A DNA stretch of 64,000 nucleotides from DATMGU01 sp035555315 (GCA_035555315.1 DATMGU010000060.1:1-64000), one strand, 5' to 3'; positions 34,312 through 42,262 are shown, counted from the stretch's first letter. Numbers and translations: made by a program. Notes: a model not told the origin generated them from the letters alone.

Positions 34312-35672
34312 CGTGCAGCTCCTGTGAACAGTTTCGGGAAACCTTCCCAGCAGGCATCGTAATCCGGTTGCAAGGTCGGGCTCTCCAGGGCATGGCGGGT
34401 CGGACGGATGACGAAGCGGGTCTCGAACATGAAGGCCAGGGTCTGATCCACCTTATGCGGTTTCAAATCCACCGCGATCGCCTTCTCGAAGGTCGCGACG
34501 TCGGGGCCGTGCGACGACATGCAGTTATGCAACGAGGCGCCGCCCGGGACGAAGCCGTCCGCCTTCGCGTCATAGACGCCCTGCACCAGCCCCATGAACT
34601 CGTTCATCACGTTGCGGTGGAACCAGGGCGGCCGGAAGGTATGTTCGGCGACCAGCCAGCGCGGCGGGAAGATGACGAAATCGACATTCGCCGTGCCCCT
34701 CGTCTCCGATGGCGAGGTCAGCACGGTGAAGATCGACGGGTCCGGATGATCGAAGCCGACCGAGCCCATGGTGTTGAAATGGGCGAGATCGTATTTGTAG
34801 GGCGCGTGATTGCCATGCCAGGCAACCACGTCGAAGGGCGAGTGGTCGAGCTCGGTCGCCCAAAGGTGCCCCTGGAATTTCATGACCAGCTGGGTCGGCG
34901 TGTCGATGTCCTCGAACGCGGCCTCCGGCGTCAGGAAGTCGCGCGGATTGGCAAGGCCATTGGCGCCGAGCGGCCCGAGATCCGGCAGGCGCAGTAGGGC
35001 GCCGTAATTCTCGCAGACATAGCCGCGCGCCCAGCCATCCGGCAGCTCGACCCGGAACCGCAGGCCGCGCGGCACGACGGCGATCTCGCCCGGCGCCAGC
35101 TCGATCCGCCCCAGCTCGGTCACCAGCAGCAGGCGCCCCTGTTCCGGCACCAGCAACAGTTCGCCATCGGCATCGACGAAGACGCGATCGGTCATCGAGC
35201 GGCTGGCGGCATAGCGATGGATCGCCACACCGGCCTGGGTCGCCACGTCGCCATTGCCCCCCATGGTGACGAGACCGTCCAGCCAATCGACCGCCGTATC
35301 GGGGATCGGCAGCGGATCCCAGCGCAGCCGGTTGGCCGGCACCTCGACCTCGTCGAACGGGCCGCTGCGCAGCAAGCCGTCGTCCAGCCGCCGATAGGCC
35401 GGATGCTCGCCCGACGGCCGGATGCGGTAGAGCCAGGACCGCCGGTTCTCGCCGCGCGGCGCGGTGAACGCGGTGCCGGAGAGCTGCTCGGTATAGAGCC
35501 CGAGCGGTGGGATCTGCGGCGAATTCTGGCCGGCCGGCAGCGCACCGGGCACCGCCTCGGTCGCGTGCTCGTTGCCGAAGCCGCTGAGATAGGATTGTGG
35601 AGTGGACGAAGCCGGGCGCTCGGCCGTGTGGGTGTCGAAACCAAGCATTTGGGCGCGAGGGTGAGCGACCAT
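34308..35672 (-). CDS. hmgA: Homogentisate 1,2-dioxygenase
   Basis: The 454-residue Fe(II) dioxygenase opens the homogentisate ring to maleylacetoacetate. Conserved parts are YLSGFGNEHATEAVPGALP, YTEQLSGTAFTAPRGENRRSWLYRIRPS, and the iron-ligand regions PPWFHRNVMNEFMGL (His and Glu) and LHNCMSSHGPD (His). GGGAGAGA lies upstream of the ATG. It is first in the hmgA-fahA-gntR operon. A TTGACC/TATTAT promoter with a palindrome over the -10 precedes it. HppD is absent from the window. Confidence 0.96.
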   Translation of the reverse strand: MVAHPRAQMLGFDTHTAERPASSTPQSYLSGFGNEHATEAVPGALPAGQNSPQIPPLGLYTEQLSGTAFTAPRGENRRSWLYRIRPSGEHPAYRRLDDGLLRSGPFDEVEVPANRLRWDPLPIPDTAVDWLDGLVTMGGNGDVATQAGVAIHRYAASRSMTDRVFVDADGELLLVPEQGRLLLVTELGRIELAPGEIAVVPRGLRFRVELPDGWARGYVCENYGALLRLPDLGPLGANGLANPRDFLTPEAAFEDIDTPTQLVMKFQGHLWATELDHSPFDVVAWHGNHAPYKYDLAHFNTMGSVGFDHPDPSIFTVLTSPSETRGTANVDFVIFPPRWLVAEHTFRPPWFHRNVMNEFMGLVQGVYDAKADGFVPGGASLHNCMSSHGPDVATFEKAIAVDLKPHKVDQTLAFMFETRFVIRPTRHALESPTLQPDYDACWEGFPKLFTGAAR

Positions 35673-35705
35673 GGTGATGTCTCTCCCGAATTATCTATTC
35701 ATTAT

Positions 35706-35739
35706 AATGATAATATCATTCAGGAGGATGGGCGGTCAA
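35706..35739 (-). promoter_or_regulatory. hmgA promoter with palindromic operator over the -10
   Basis: On the minus strand TTGACC (35739-35734) is followed after 18 bases by TATTAT (35715-35710). The 15-bp palindrome AATGATAATATCATT (35706-35720) covers that -10, and a second 10-bp palindrome, CATTATAATG (35700-35709), abuts it. The layout suits repression by the operon's own UTRA-GntR regulator. Confidence 0.5.
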
Positions 35740-35834
35740 GGAATACGACACTCGGCAATGGCCATATGTCGACGGGACGATCCAAGTCTAGGCAAGGCTC
35801 TCATCGAGCAGCGTCAGGCTCGTGTCCCGACCCG

Positions 35835-36242
35835 CTAAAACGGGTTATGAATCGGCACGGGAAATTTCTGAAAGTGGGTGACATTACAGGTCACCACGGT
35901 CATGCCGCGCGAGGCGGCGATGGCCGCGATTTGCGCGTCTTCAACCGTTTGGCTCTGGCTGGCCGCCATGAAGGCTCCCCATAACTGAGCCGCAGCCAGG
36001 TCGAACGGTAAAATGCGATGGGCATAGTTGAGCACAAGCTGGTCAAGCATGGTCTCGTAAAGTTTCGCGGCCGTGGCGTGTTTCGGCCGCGCGATCTCAA
36101 TACCTTTTCGAAGTTCGCCGATCGTGACGACCGGCAGATAGAGGTCGACTTCGAGTGTCCCCGCGAACCAGGCCAGCACATTGGCGTCTGGCCTGCTCTT
36201 CGACATTTCGGAGATGACGCATGTATCAAGTAGGTACTTCAA
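35835..36242 (-). CDS. vapC: VapC-like toxin, PIN-domain ribonuclease
   Basis: The 135-residue PIN protein has the acidic active site Asp6 (YLLDTCVISE), Glu43 (TIGELRKGIE) and Asp102 (VEDAQIAAIA), plus TCNVTHF near residue 118. It is expected to cleave RNA when free of antitoxin. The start is taken as the TTG at 36242, preceded by AAGGAAG, giving MKYLLDTC as in relatives; an ATG at 36263 is the alternative. The TTG lies inside the end of the antitoxin gene (17-base overlap), so toxin translation depends on the antitoxin. Confidence 0.88.
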   Translation of the reverse strand: MKYLLDTCVISEMSKSRPDANVLAWFAGTLEVDLYLPVVTIGELRKGIEIARPKHATAAKLYETMLDQLVLNYAHRILPFDLAAAQLWGAFMAASQSQTVEDAQIAAIAASRGMTVVTCNVTHFQKFPVPIHNPF

Positions 36243-36480
36243 AATCCAACTTCCTTGCTGCATGCCTTTCTCCTGTGATTGGCAGATCCCAGGTTCCCCT
36301 GAGTGACAGCAAAAAAGTCTTCAAATCAGTCGGTTGGTGCTCCGCCTTAAAATTCTCATAGGAAATGATCACGACGGTATTCTCGCCGCGTCGCGTGACG
36401 ACCTGCGGGCCGTCTGTCAAAGCACGATCAACGACTTCGCTGAAGCGCGCCTTGGCGTCCTGAAGACTCCAAGTGTCCAT
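36226..36480 (-). CDS. Phd/YefM family antitoxin
   Basis: The 84-residue protein begins MDTWSLQDAKARFSEVVDRALTDGPQVVTRRGENTVVIISYENF, the standard DNA-binding half of Phd/YefM antitoxins, followed by a flexible C-terminus (LSLRGTWDLPITGERHAARKLDFE) that would wrap the toxin. GGAG precedes the ATG. It forms a type II toxin-antitoxin pair with the overlapping PIN toxin gene and probably represses its own promoter. Confidence 0.88.
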   Translation of the reverse strand: MDTWSLQDAKARFSEVVDRALTDGPQVVTRRGENTVVIISYENFKAEHQPTDLKTFLLSLRGTWDLPITGERHAARKLDFEVPT

Positions 36481-36500
36481 GTCTCCGTCCTTGGCCTAAG

Positions 36501-36518
36501 AGACCGTTTTAGCAGTCT
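36501..36518. promoter_or_regulatory. Candidate autoregulatory operator of the toxin-antitoxin pair
   Basis: AGACCGTTTTAGCAGTCT has AGAC/GTCT outer arms and a G/C pair inside, an imperfect 18-bp palindrome. It is centred about 30 bases upstream of the antitoxin ATG, where Phd/YefM proteins usually bind. Confidence 0.35.
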
Positions 36519-36642
36519 AGTCAGCGATGGTCAGATGTTCAAGGTTTGCGTTCCGGAAGCTAAGGCTATGCGGCTGCGCACAGATGCATCCATAACAACG
36601 CTCCCTGATCGACCCTTCTATGTCTCCCCCTGGAGTCTTCTC

Positions 36643-37128
36643 ATGATGACCGCCTCCCCCGAGATCGAAATCCGGATCCTCGATCCCCGGCTGCATGAGT
36701 GGGGCTTGCCCAAGTATCAGACCGATCTCTCGGCCGGCATCGATCTGCATGCCTGTATCGGTCAACCCCTGACATTGCAGCCCCAGGCGCCCGCCGTACT
36801 GGTGCCGTCGGGCATCGCCGTGCTGATGAACGATCCGGGCATGGCGGCTTTGCTGCTGGCACGATCGGGGCTCGGCCATCGCAAGGGGCTGGTGCTGGGT
36901 CAGGCGGTCGGCACGATCGACGCGGATTACACGGCCGAGATCATGATCAGCGCCTGGCTGCGCACCCCGCCGGGATCGGAGCCGTTGACCATCGAGCCGG
37001 GCGACCGGATCGCCCAGCTGGTCTTCGTACCGATCCTGCGGCCGCGCTTCAAACTGGTCGAGGAATTCTCCGCGACGACGGCGCGGGGTGCGGGCGGTTT
37101 CGGGTCGACCGGCGTGGGCCGCCCGTAA
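36643..37128 (+). CDS. dut: Deoxyuridine 5'-triphosphate nucleotidohydrolase (dUTPase)
   Basis: The 161-residue trimeric-type dUTPase has all five motifs: AGIDLHA (31-37), ARSGLGHRKGL (73-83), GTIDADYTAEI (90-100), GDRIAQLVFVP (120-130) and the C-terminal ATTARGAGGFGSTG. It hydrolyses dUTP to dUMP and pyrophosphate, keeping uracil out of DNA. The ATG at 36643 follows TGGAG by seven bases; an upstream open frame is not part of the protein. In many relatives it directly follows coaBC, but here it is displaced by the accessory block. Confidence 0.95.
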   Translation: MMTASPEIEIRILDPRLHEWGLPKYQTDLSAGIDLHACIGQPLTLQPQAPAVLVPSGIAVLMNDPGMAALLLARSGLGHRKGLVLGQAVGTIDADYTAEIMISAWLRTPPGSEPLTIEPGDRIAQLVFVPILRPRFKLVEEFSATTARGAGGFGSTGVGRP

Positions 37129-37155
37129 CCGCCCCCTAGCCCTATAAAAGCCCCC

Positions 37156-37911
37156 CTAGCCCTGCACCGAATACCCGCCATCGACCGGGATCGCGGTGCC
37201 GGTGACGAAGTCGGAGGCGGCGCTGGCCAGGAACACGGCGATGCCGGCGAGATCCTGGGGCACACCCCAGCGGCCGGCCGGGGTGCGCGCCAGAACTCGG
37301 TCATGCAGCCCATCGACCTGCTGACGCGCGCCACGGGTGAGGTCGGTATCGATCCAGCCGGGCAGGACCGCGTTGACCTGGATGCCATCCTTGGCCCAGG
37401 CGGTCGCCAGCGCCTTGCTCCATTGCACGATAGCCCCCTTGGTCGCGGCATAAGGTCCCGCGAAGGGGGCGCCGAAGATCGACATCATCGAGCCGATATT
37501 GATGATCTTGCCGCCGCCGGCCCGCACCATCTGGGGATAGGCCGCCTGGCAGCACAGGAAGGCGCTGGTCAGATTAGCGTCGAGCAGGCCCTGCCACTCG
37601 GCCAAGGAATACGCATCGGGCTGCTTGCGGATATTGGTCCCGGCATTGTTGACCAGGATGTCGAGCCGACCGAACCGCGCCGTGGCCGCGGCGACCAGCG
37701 CCCGGCACTCCGCCTCCCGCGTGACGTCGGTCACGACGAAGCACGCGTCGCCACCCAGTTCGGCCGCCGCCGCCTCGCCCTTCGCGGCGTCGCGGCCGGC
37801 CAGCACCAAGCTCGCCCCGGCTTCGGCGAGGCCCCGGGCCATGCCGAGGCCGATGCCGCCATTGCCGCCGGTGACGATCGCTACCCTTCCGCTCAGATCG
37901 AACAACCCCAT
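37156..37911 (-). CDS. Short-chain dehydrogenase/reductase (gluconate/deoxygluconate dehydrogenase-like)
   Basis: The 251-residue classical SDR has the cofactor motif TGGNGGIGLGMA, NNAGTNI, the catalytic Ser and Tyr-x3-Lys (GSMMSIFGAPFAGPYAATKGA), and the C-terminal GTAIPVDGGYSVQG. Within the family it most resembles 2-deoxy-D-gluconate or gluconate 5-dehydrogenases (NIRKQPDAYSLAEWQ), but the substrate is not certain. The ATG at 37911 (MGLFDLSG) is preferred because GGGAGG lies eight bases before it. It is convergent with dut and divergent from cysK. Confidence 0.88.
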   Translation of the reverse strand: MGLFDLSGRVAIVTGGNGGIGLGMARGLAEAGASLVLAGRDAAKGEAAAAELGGDACFVVTDVTREAECRALVAAATARFGRLDILVNNAGTNIRKQPDAYSLAEWQGLLDANLTSAFLCCQAAYPQMVRAGGGKIINIGSMMSIFGAPFAGPYAATKGAIVQWSKALATAWAKDGIQVNAVLPGWIDTDLTRGARQQVDGLHDRVLARTPAGRWGVPQDLAGIAVFLASAASDFVTGTAIPVDGGYSVQG

Positions 37912-37958
37912 CCGCATGCCCTCCCATCGCTTCACGACGGGATATTACCTCGGCGGCG

Positions 37959-37987
37959 TTGGCGCGACACTGCGGAACTGCTTATCT
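37959..37987 (+). promoter_or_regulatory. Probable cysK promoter
   Basis: TTGGCG (37959-37964) and TTATCT (37982-37987) are separated by 17 bases, about 45 bases upstream of the cysK ATG. The match to sigma-70 consensus is moderate. Confidence 0.35.
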
Positions 37988-38030
37988 ATAGACCTAACGA
38001 GATGCCTCGCCGACCCAGCCGGAGAACACC

Positions 38031-39014
38031 ATGGCCGCCCCATCGATCAGCACCCAGTCAACCGCCCATCCCGAATTCCGCGGCAAGATCTATGACAGCA
38101 TCCTCGATACGGTCGGTGCCACGCCGCTGGTCCGCTTGCCCCGGCTCAGCGCGCAATATGCACCGAAGGCGGAGGTCGTCGCCAAGCTGGAATTCTTCAA
38201 CCCGCTCGCCTCGGTCAAAGACCGGATCGGCCGGGCGATGATCGAGGCGGCGGAGGCGGCCGGGCGGATCGGCCCGAATACCGTGCTGGTCGAGCCGACC
38301 TCCGGCAATACTGGGATCGCGCTCGCCTTCGTCTGCGCCGCCAAGGGCTATCGGCTGATCCTGACCATGCCGGAAAGCATGTCGGTCGAGCGTCGCAAGA
38401 TGCTGAAGCTGCTGGGTGCCGAATTGGAACTCACCCCGGCGGCGGGCGGCATGAAAGCCGCCATCGCCCGGGCCGAGGAGCTGGTCGCAACCCTGCCGGA
38501 CGCGCTGATGCTGCAGCAGTTCCAGAACCCCGCCAATCCGGCGGTGCACCGGGCGACCACCGCCGAGGAAATCTGGCAGGACACCGCCGGGCGCGTCGAT
38601 GTCGTGGTGAGCGGTGTCGGCACCGGCGGCACATTGACCGGCATCGGCCAGGTGCTGAAGCCGCGCAAGCCCGGCCTGAAGATGATCGCGGTCGAGCCGG
38701 AGGACAGCCCGGTGCTGTCCGGCGGCACGCCGGGGCCGCACAAGATCCAGGGCATCGGCGCGGGCTTCATTCCCGACATCCTGGACACCACGCTGATCGA
38801 CGAGATCCTGCGCATCTCCAACGACCGGGCGTTCCAGACCGCGCGGGAAGCGGCCGCCCTGGATGGGCTGCCGGTCGGCATCTCGTCCGGGGCGGCGCTG
38901 GCCGCGGCGTTCGACGTCGCCCGGCGCCCGGAGATGGCGGGCAAGCTGATCGTGGTGATCGCCGCCAGCTTCGCCGAGCGCTATCTGTCGACGGCGTTGT
39001 TCGACGGGCTGTGA
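38031..39014 (+). CDS. cysK: Cysteine synthase A
   Basis: The 327-residue PLP enzyme makes cysteine from O-acetylserine and sulfide. The PLP lysine is Lys63 in SVKDRIG. The substrate loop is PTSGNTGIAL (89-98), the phosphate-binding loop GVGTGGTLTGIG, and the C-terminal motif GISSGAALAAA. The length fits CysK-type enzymes. The moeB-like gene begins inside its stop codon (GTGA), which suggests a shared transcript and perhaps shared sulfur metabolism. Confidence 0.94.
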   Translation: MAAPSISTQSTAHPEFRGKIYDSILDTVGATPLVRLPRLSAQYAPKAEVVAKLEFFNPLASVKDRIGRAMIEAAEAAGRIGPNTVLVEPTSGNTGIALAFVCAAKGYRLILTMPESMSVERRKMLKLLGAELELTPAAGGMKAAIARAEELVATLPDALMLQQFQNPANPAVHRATTAEEIWQDTAGRVDVVVSGVGTGGTLTGIGQVLKPRKPGLKMIAVEPEDSPVLSGGTPGPHKIQGIGAGFIPDILDTTLIDEILRISNDRAFQTAREAAALDGLPVGISSGAALAAAFDVARRPEMAGKLIVVIAASFAERYLSTALFDGL

Positions 39015-39838
39015 CCAAGCCCGTCGAGATGGAGCCGCCCATCGAGATGGAGCTGACCGACGCGCAATTCCACCGCTACGCGCGTCACCTGATCCTCGAC
39101 GAGATCGGCGAGGAGGGGCAGGCGCGCCTGCTGGCGGCCCGGGTTCTGGTGCTGGGCGCCGGGGGGCTTGGCTCGCCGTTGCTGCTGTATTTGGCGGCGG
39201 CGGGGGTCGGCACGCTGGGCATCGTCGATGACGACCATGTCGAGCTGTCGAACCTGCAGCGCCAGATCCTGCACAGCACCAACCGGCTGGGCCAGCCGAA
39301 GACCACCAGCGCCGTGTCGGCGCTGGGCAACCTGGATCCCGCGATCCGGGTCGAGCCCCATGCGGAGCGGCTGACCGAGGCGAATGTCGATCGGTTGGTC
39401 GGCGCCTATGATCTGGTCGCCGATGGCAGCGACAATTTCGCGACCCGCTATTTGTTGAACGATGCCTGCCATCGGCTGGGCCGAACGCTGGTCTCGGCGG
39501 CCTTGCTGCGCTTCGATGGTCAGCTCTCGACCTTCAAATCTCATCTGGGGCGGCCGCATCCCTGCTATCGCTGCCTGTTCCGCGACCCGCCCCCGCCCGA
39601 CCTCATCCCCCGCTGCGAGGAGGCGGGCATCCTGGGGGCGACTGCCGGGGTGGTCGGCACCCTGCAGGCGACCGAGGTGCTGAAGGAGTTGCTGGGCCTC
39701 GGCACCAGCCTCAGCGGCACCCTGCTGATGTACGACGCGCTGGGGACGAACTTTCACAAGATCCGCATCCCCCGCGATCCACATTGCCCGACCTGCGGCA
39801 AGCCAACTGGCGAAAAAGGGCATGGGAACCATCGATGA
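39011..39838 (+). CDS. moeB: ThiF/MoeB/HesA family adenylyltransferase
   Basis: The 275-residue E1-like enzyme has the ATP-binding GAGGLGS (49-55), DDHVELSNLQRQILH, the adenylation Asp in VADGSDNFATRYLLND, and two zinc CxxC pairs (185-188 CYRC and 259-262 CPTC). Such enzymes adenylate the Gly-Gly end of sulfur carriers MoaD or ThiS. No rhodanese domain is fused. The start is a GTG overlapping the cysK stop; ATG codons at 39029 and 39047 are alternatives. The exact partner (MoaD or ThiS) is unknown. Confidence 0.9.
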   Translation: MTKPVEMEPPIEMELTDAQFHRYARHLILDEIGEEGQARLLAARVLVLGAGGLGSPLLLYLAAAGVGTLGIVDDDHVELSNLQRQILHSTNRLGQPKTTSAVSALGNLDPAIRVEPHAERLTEANVDRLVGAYDLVADGSDNFATRYLLNDACHRLGRTLVSAALLRFDGQLSTFKSHLGRPHPCYRCLFRDPPPPDLIPRCEEAGILGATAGVVGTLQATEVLKELLGLGTSLSGTLLMYDALGTNFHKIRIPRDPHCPTCGKPTGEKGHGNHR

Positions 39839-40059
39839 CCGACGCGCCGAAACCCGGCCATAACGGCGGCCCGCCCCTCGACGCACCGGAAACCTTCGCC
39901 ACGACCTGGTTGGAATACTGCTGGAAAAAGGCGCGTCAGGAAGCCTTCAAGAAGCCGCCGCGCGAGATCATGCTATCGCGCCTCGCCCGCGCCGAGGAAT
40001 TGGGCATGACCTATGAGCAATACACCGCGATCTATCTGGATACGGGCAGGCTGCTGTGA
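39835..40059 (+). CDS. Small alphaproteobacterial protein with GHNGGPPLD motif
   Basis: The 74-residue product starts MTDAPKPGHNGGPPLDAP, an N-terminal tag I have seen on several small alphaproteobacterial and phage-related proteins of unknown role. The rest is helical and basic (WLEYCWKKARQEAFKKPPREIMLSRLARAEELGMTYEQYTAIY). Its ATG overlaps the moeB stop (ATGA), so it is coupled to cysK-moeB. It ends GRLL, not Gly-Gly, and so is not a sulfur-carrier protein. The function is unknown. Confidence 0.75.
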   Translation: MTDAPKPGHNGGPPLDAPETFATTWLEYCWKKARQEAFKKPPREIMLSRLARAEELGMTYEQYTAIYLDTGRLL

Positions 40060-40071
40060 AGATGGAGCCTC

Positions 40072-40099
40072 AGCCGCCGTCAGTGTCCCGACGGCGGCT
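40072..40099 (+). terminator. Hairpin after the cysK-moeB unit
   Basis: AGCCGCCGTC (40072-40081) and GACGGCGGCT (40090-40099) form a perfect 10-bp stem with an 8-base loop, 12 bases after the last stop codon. No T-tract follows, so it may be a 3'-end stabiliser or Rho-assisted terminator. Confidence 0.5.
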
Positions 40100-40127
40100 C
40101 AGATGGTCGGGCATTCGATCCAACTTA

Positions 40128-40177
40128 TGAAAAGAAAAGGCCATATCCTTTCTTAGCGGAAACGCTAAGGAAAGGAT
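40128..40177 (-). terminator. Strong hairpin with T-rich tail downstream of the hydroxyacid dehydrogenase gene
   Basis: A 14-bp stem with one bulge spans 40145-40177; on the plus strand its loop is GAAA closed by GCG/CGC. On the minus strand the stem is followed within eight bases by TTTTCTTTTC, so it reads as a terminator for the gene ending at 40273. The rest of 40060-40272 holds no gene. Confidence 0.55.
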
Positions 40178-40272
40178 GCGTTCATTGACCCCGACCCTTC
40201 GCAGCGCCTCGCCCGATATGAAGTGACAGCTGTCGTCGGGGAGGGTCCGGTCCGTTCGGTGACCCACACCCT

Positions 40273-41259
40273 TCAATACATCGTCTCCAGCACCCGGTCC
40301 GGCGGCCGGTGGCCGTCGGCGAAGGTCTTGATGTTGATGATGACCTTTTCGCCCATGTCGATCCGGCCTTCCAGCGTGGCCGAGCCCATATGGGGCAACA
40401 GCACCACATTGGGCAGCTTCAGCAGCTTGGGATTGACCGCCGGTTCCTGCTCGAAGACGTCGAGACCCGCGCCGGCGATCTGGCCGGCCGCCAGCAGGCG
40501 GGTCAGCGCCGCCTCGTCGACGACCTCGCCGCGCGAGGTGTTCACCAGATAGGCATGCGGCGCCATCAGCTGCAGCCGGCGGGCCGAGAGCAGATGGAAG
40601 GTCGCCGGGGTGTGCGGGCAATTGACCGACAGCACGTCCATGCGTGCCACCATCTGGTCAAGGCTAGCCCAATAGGTGGCCTCCAGATCGGCCTCGACCT
40701 GCGGCAGCACGCGGCGGCGGTTGTGGTAGTGGATCGACAGGCCGAAACCGCGCGCCCGGCGGGCCACGGCGGTGCCGATGCGGCCCATGCCGATGATGCC
40801 CAGCCGCTTGCCCCAGATCCGATGGCCGAGCATCGTCGTCGGCCCCCAGCCCTGCCATTTGCCGGAGCGGATCAGCCGCTCGCCCTCGGCCAGCCGGCGC
40901 GCCGTCGCCAGGATCAGCGCCATGGTCATATCGGCGGTATCCTCGGTCAGGACACCCGGCGTATTGGTCACGATGATGCCGCGCCGGCGCGCCGAGGCCA
41001 CATCGATATGATCGACGCCGGTGCCGAACGAGGCGATCAGCTTCAAGGTCGGGCCGGCCTGGTCGAGTAGCGCGTCGTCGATCCGGTCGGTCACGGTCGG
41101 TACCAGCACCTCCGAATCCTGCACGGCGGCGACGATCTCCGCGGCGGGCATCGGCAGATCGGTCGGGTTGAGCCTGGTATCGAACAGCTCCATCATCCGC
41201 GTCTCGATCGGTTCCGGCAGCCGGCGAGTCACGACGACGCGGACCTTGTTGCTTCTCAT
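40273..41259 (-). CDS. D-2-hydroxyacid dehydrogenase (glyoxylate/hydroxypyruvate reductase type)
   Basis: The 328-residue NAD(P)H enzyme has the nucleotide-binding GIIGMGRIGTAVARRARGF, the catalytic Arg (NTSRGEVVDEAAL), a Glu in GLDVFEQEPAVNP and the His in NVVLLPHMGSATLEGR. Family sequences of this type are annotated as glycerate dehydrogenases or glyoxylate reductases. The ATG at 41259 (MRSNKVRVVVTRRLPE) is chosen; a long open frame further upstream is unrelated. It is convergent with the cysK-moeB unit and divergent from the SH3 gene; the 264 bases between show no gene. Confidence 0.9.
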   Translation of the reverse strand: MRSNKVRVVVTRRLPEPIETRMMELFDTRLNPTDLPMPAAEIVAAVQDSEVLVPTVTDRIDDALLDQAGPTLKLIASFGTGVDHIDVASARRRGIIVTNTPGVLTEDTADMTMALILATARRLAEGERLIRSGKWQGWGPTTMLGHRIWGKRLGIIGMGRIGTAVARRARGFGLSIHYHNRRRVLPQVEADLEATYWASLDQMVARMDVLSVNCPHTPATFHLLSARRLQLMAPHAYLVNTSRGEVVDEAALTRLLAAGQIAGAGLDVFEQEPAVNPKLLKLPNVVLLPHMGSATLEGRIDMGEKVIINIKTFADGHRPPDRVLETMY

Positions 41260-41523
41260 TTTGCTCAGTCTCCGGCAGCGCTGCCCACCCGGGCCGATCC
41301 GATTTTCGGGTCGATCTTCGGCGGGCACCCCCGCAGGCTTTCGCCATATCAGCGCATTGGCATCGGTGTCCAGGATCAAGGGCGCCGATCGAGGAGGCGG
41401 CCCCGCGGGATGGCCATGCGCGAGGGGCGGGAAAGCGGCGACCCTTGACGCTTGACCGAGCGGTGCGGCGCGCCTTACAGCACGTCTGTGGCGAGCGAGA
41501 AAAGCATACGGACTGGCAAGACG

Positions 41524-42237
41524 ATGCCGCGGTGGCGACGGATGGCGTATCGTTTGGCAGCGGTGTCGATCGCGACCGCCTTGTGGATGGTGCCAAGCGG
41601 CGCCGCCACGGCGGCGGATCCGGCGACCGGCACGAAGCCCCAAACCACCACCAAGCCGGCGGTGCATAAAGCAGCCCCCCCGACGCCGCAGCCCCCACCG
41701 CCCCCGGCGGCGGACACCGCCGCCCCCGATGCATCGGCATCGGATCCGGGCGCCGCCGACCCAACGGACAAGTTGGGGGCAGACAAATCCGCCAGCACCA
41801 AGCCGAAACCGGCGCGCGATAAACCGCCGATGGCGGTGCGTTACGCGACGATCAAGTTCAAGGAAGTCAATGTAAGGGTCGGCCCCGGCCCGACCTATCC
41901 GATCAACTGGGTGTTCAAGCGCAAGGACATGCCGGTCGAGGTGGTGGCGGAATTCGGCAATTACCGCAAGATCCGCGATTGGGAAGGATCGGAGGGCTGG
42001 GTCACCCTTACCCAGCTCAATGCCCGGCGCGGCGTGATCATCCAGGGCGAAATCCGCACCCTGCATCGGGAAGCCTCAGCGGCGGCCCAACCGGTCGCGC
42101 GGGTCGAGCCCGGTGTGATCGGCCGGTTGCTGGAATGCCCGGCCGGCGATTGGTGCCGCGTCGAAATCGACGATATGCGCGGCTGGATCAACCGTTCGGA
42201 GATCTGGGGTGTCACGCCGGCGGAAACGGTGCCCTAA
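41524..42237 (+). CDS. Exported SH3-domain protein
   Basis: The 237-residue protein has a signal peptide (MAYRLAAVSIATALWMVPSGAATA-ADP), a Pro/Ala/Lys-rich linker of about 70 residues, and two bacterial SH3-like repeats. The first covers KFKEVNVRVGPGPTYPINWVFKRKDMPVEVVAEF and the second follows to WCRVEIDDMRGWINRSEIWGV. Bacterial SH3 domains often bind cell-wall peptides, so a periplasmic envelope role is inferred. The start is the ATG at 41524 or 41542. It converges on irr. Confidence 0.85.
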   Translation: MPRWRRMAYRLAAVSIATALWMVPSGAATAADPATGTKPQTTTKPAVHKAAPPTPQPPPPPAADTAAPDASASDPGAADPTDKLGADKSASTKPKPARDKPPMAVRYATIKFKEVNVRVGPGPTYPINWVFKRKDMPVEVVAEFGNYRKIRDWEGSEGWVTLTQLNARRGVIIQGEIRTLHREASAAAQPVARVEPGVIGRLLECPAGDWCRVEIDDMRGWINRSEIWGVTPAETVP

Positions 42238-42262
42238 CCGGCCCGCACGCCCTCAGGGACGG

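Noticed and set aside
27586..36642. A prophage, integron or insertion sequence carrying the accessory block
   Set aside because: No integrase, transposase, terminal inverted repeats or target duplications were found at or between the module borders.
39835..40059. The 74-residue protein as a CysO/ThiS-type sulfur carrier for MoeB
   Set aside because: It ends GRLL without Gly-Gly and is helical and basic, not a ubiquitin-like fold.
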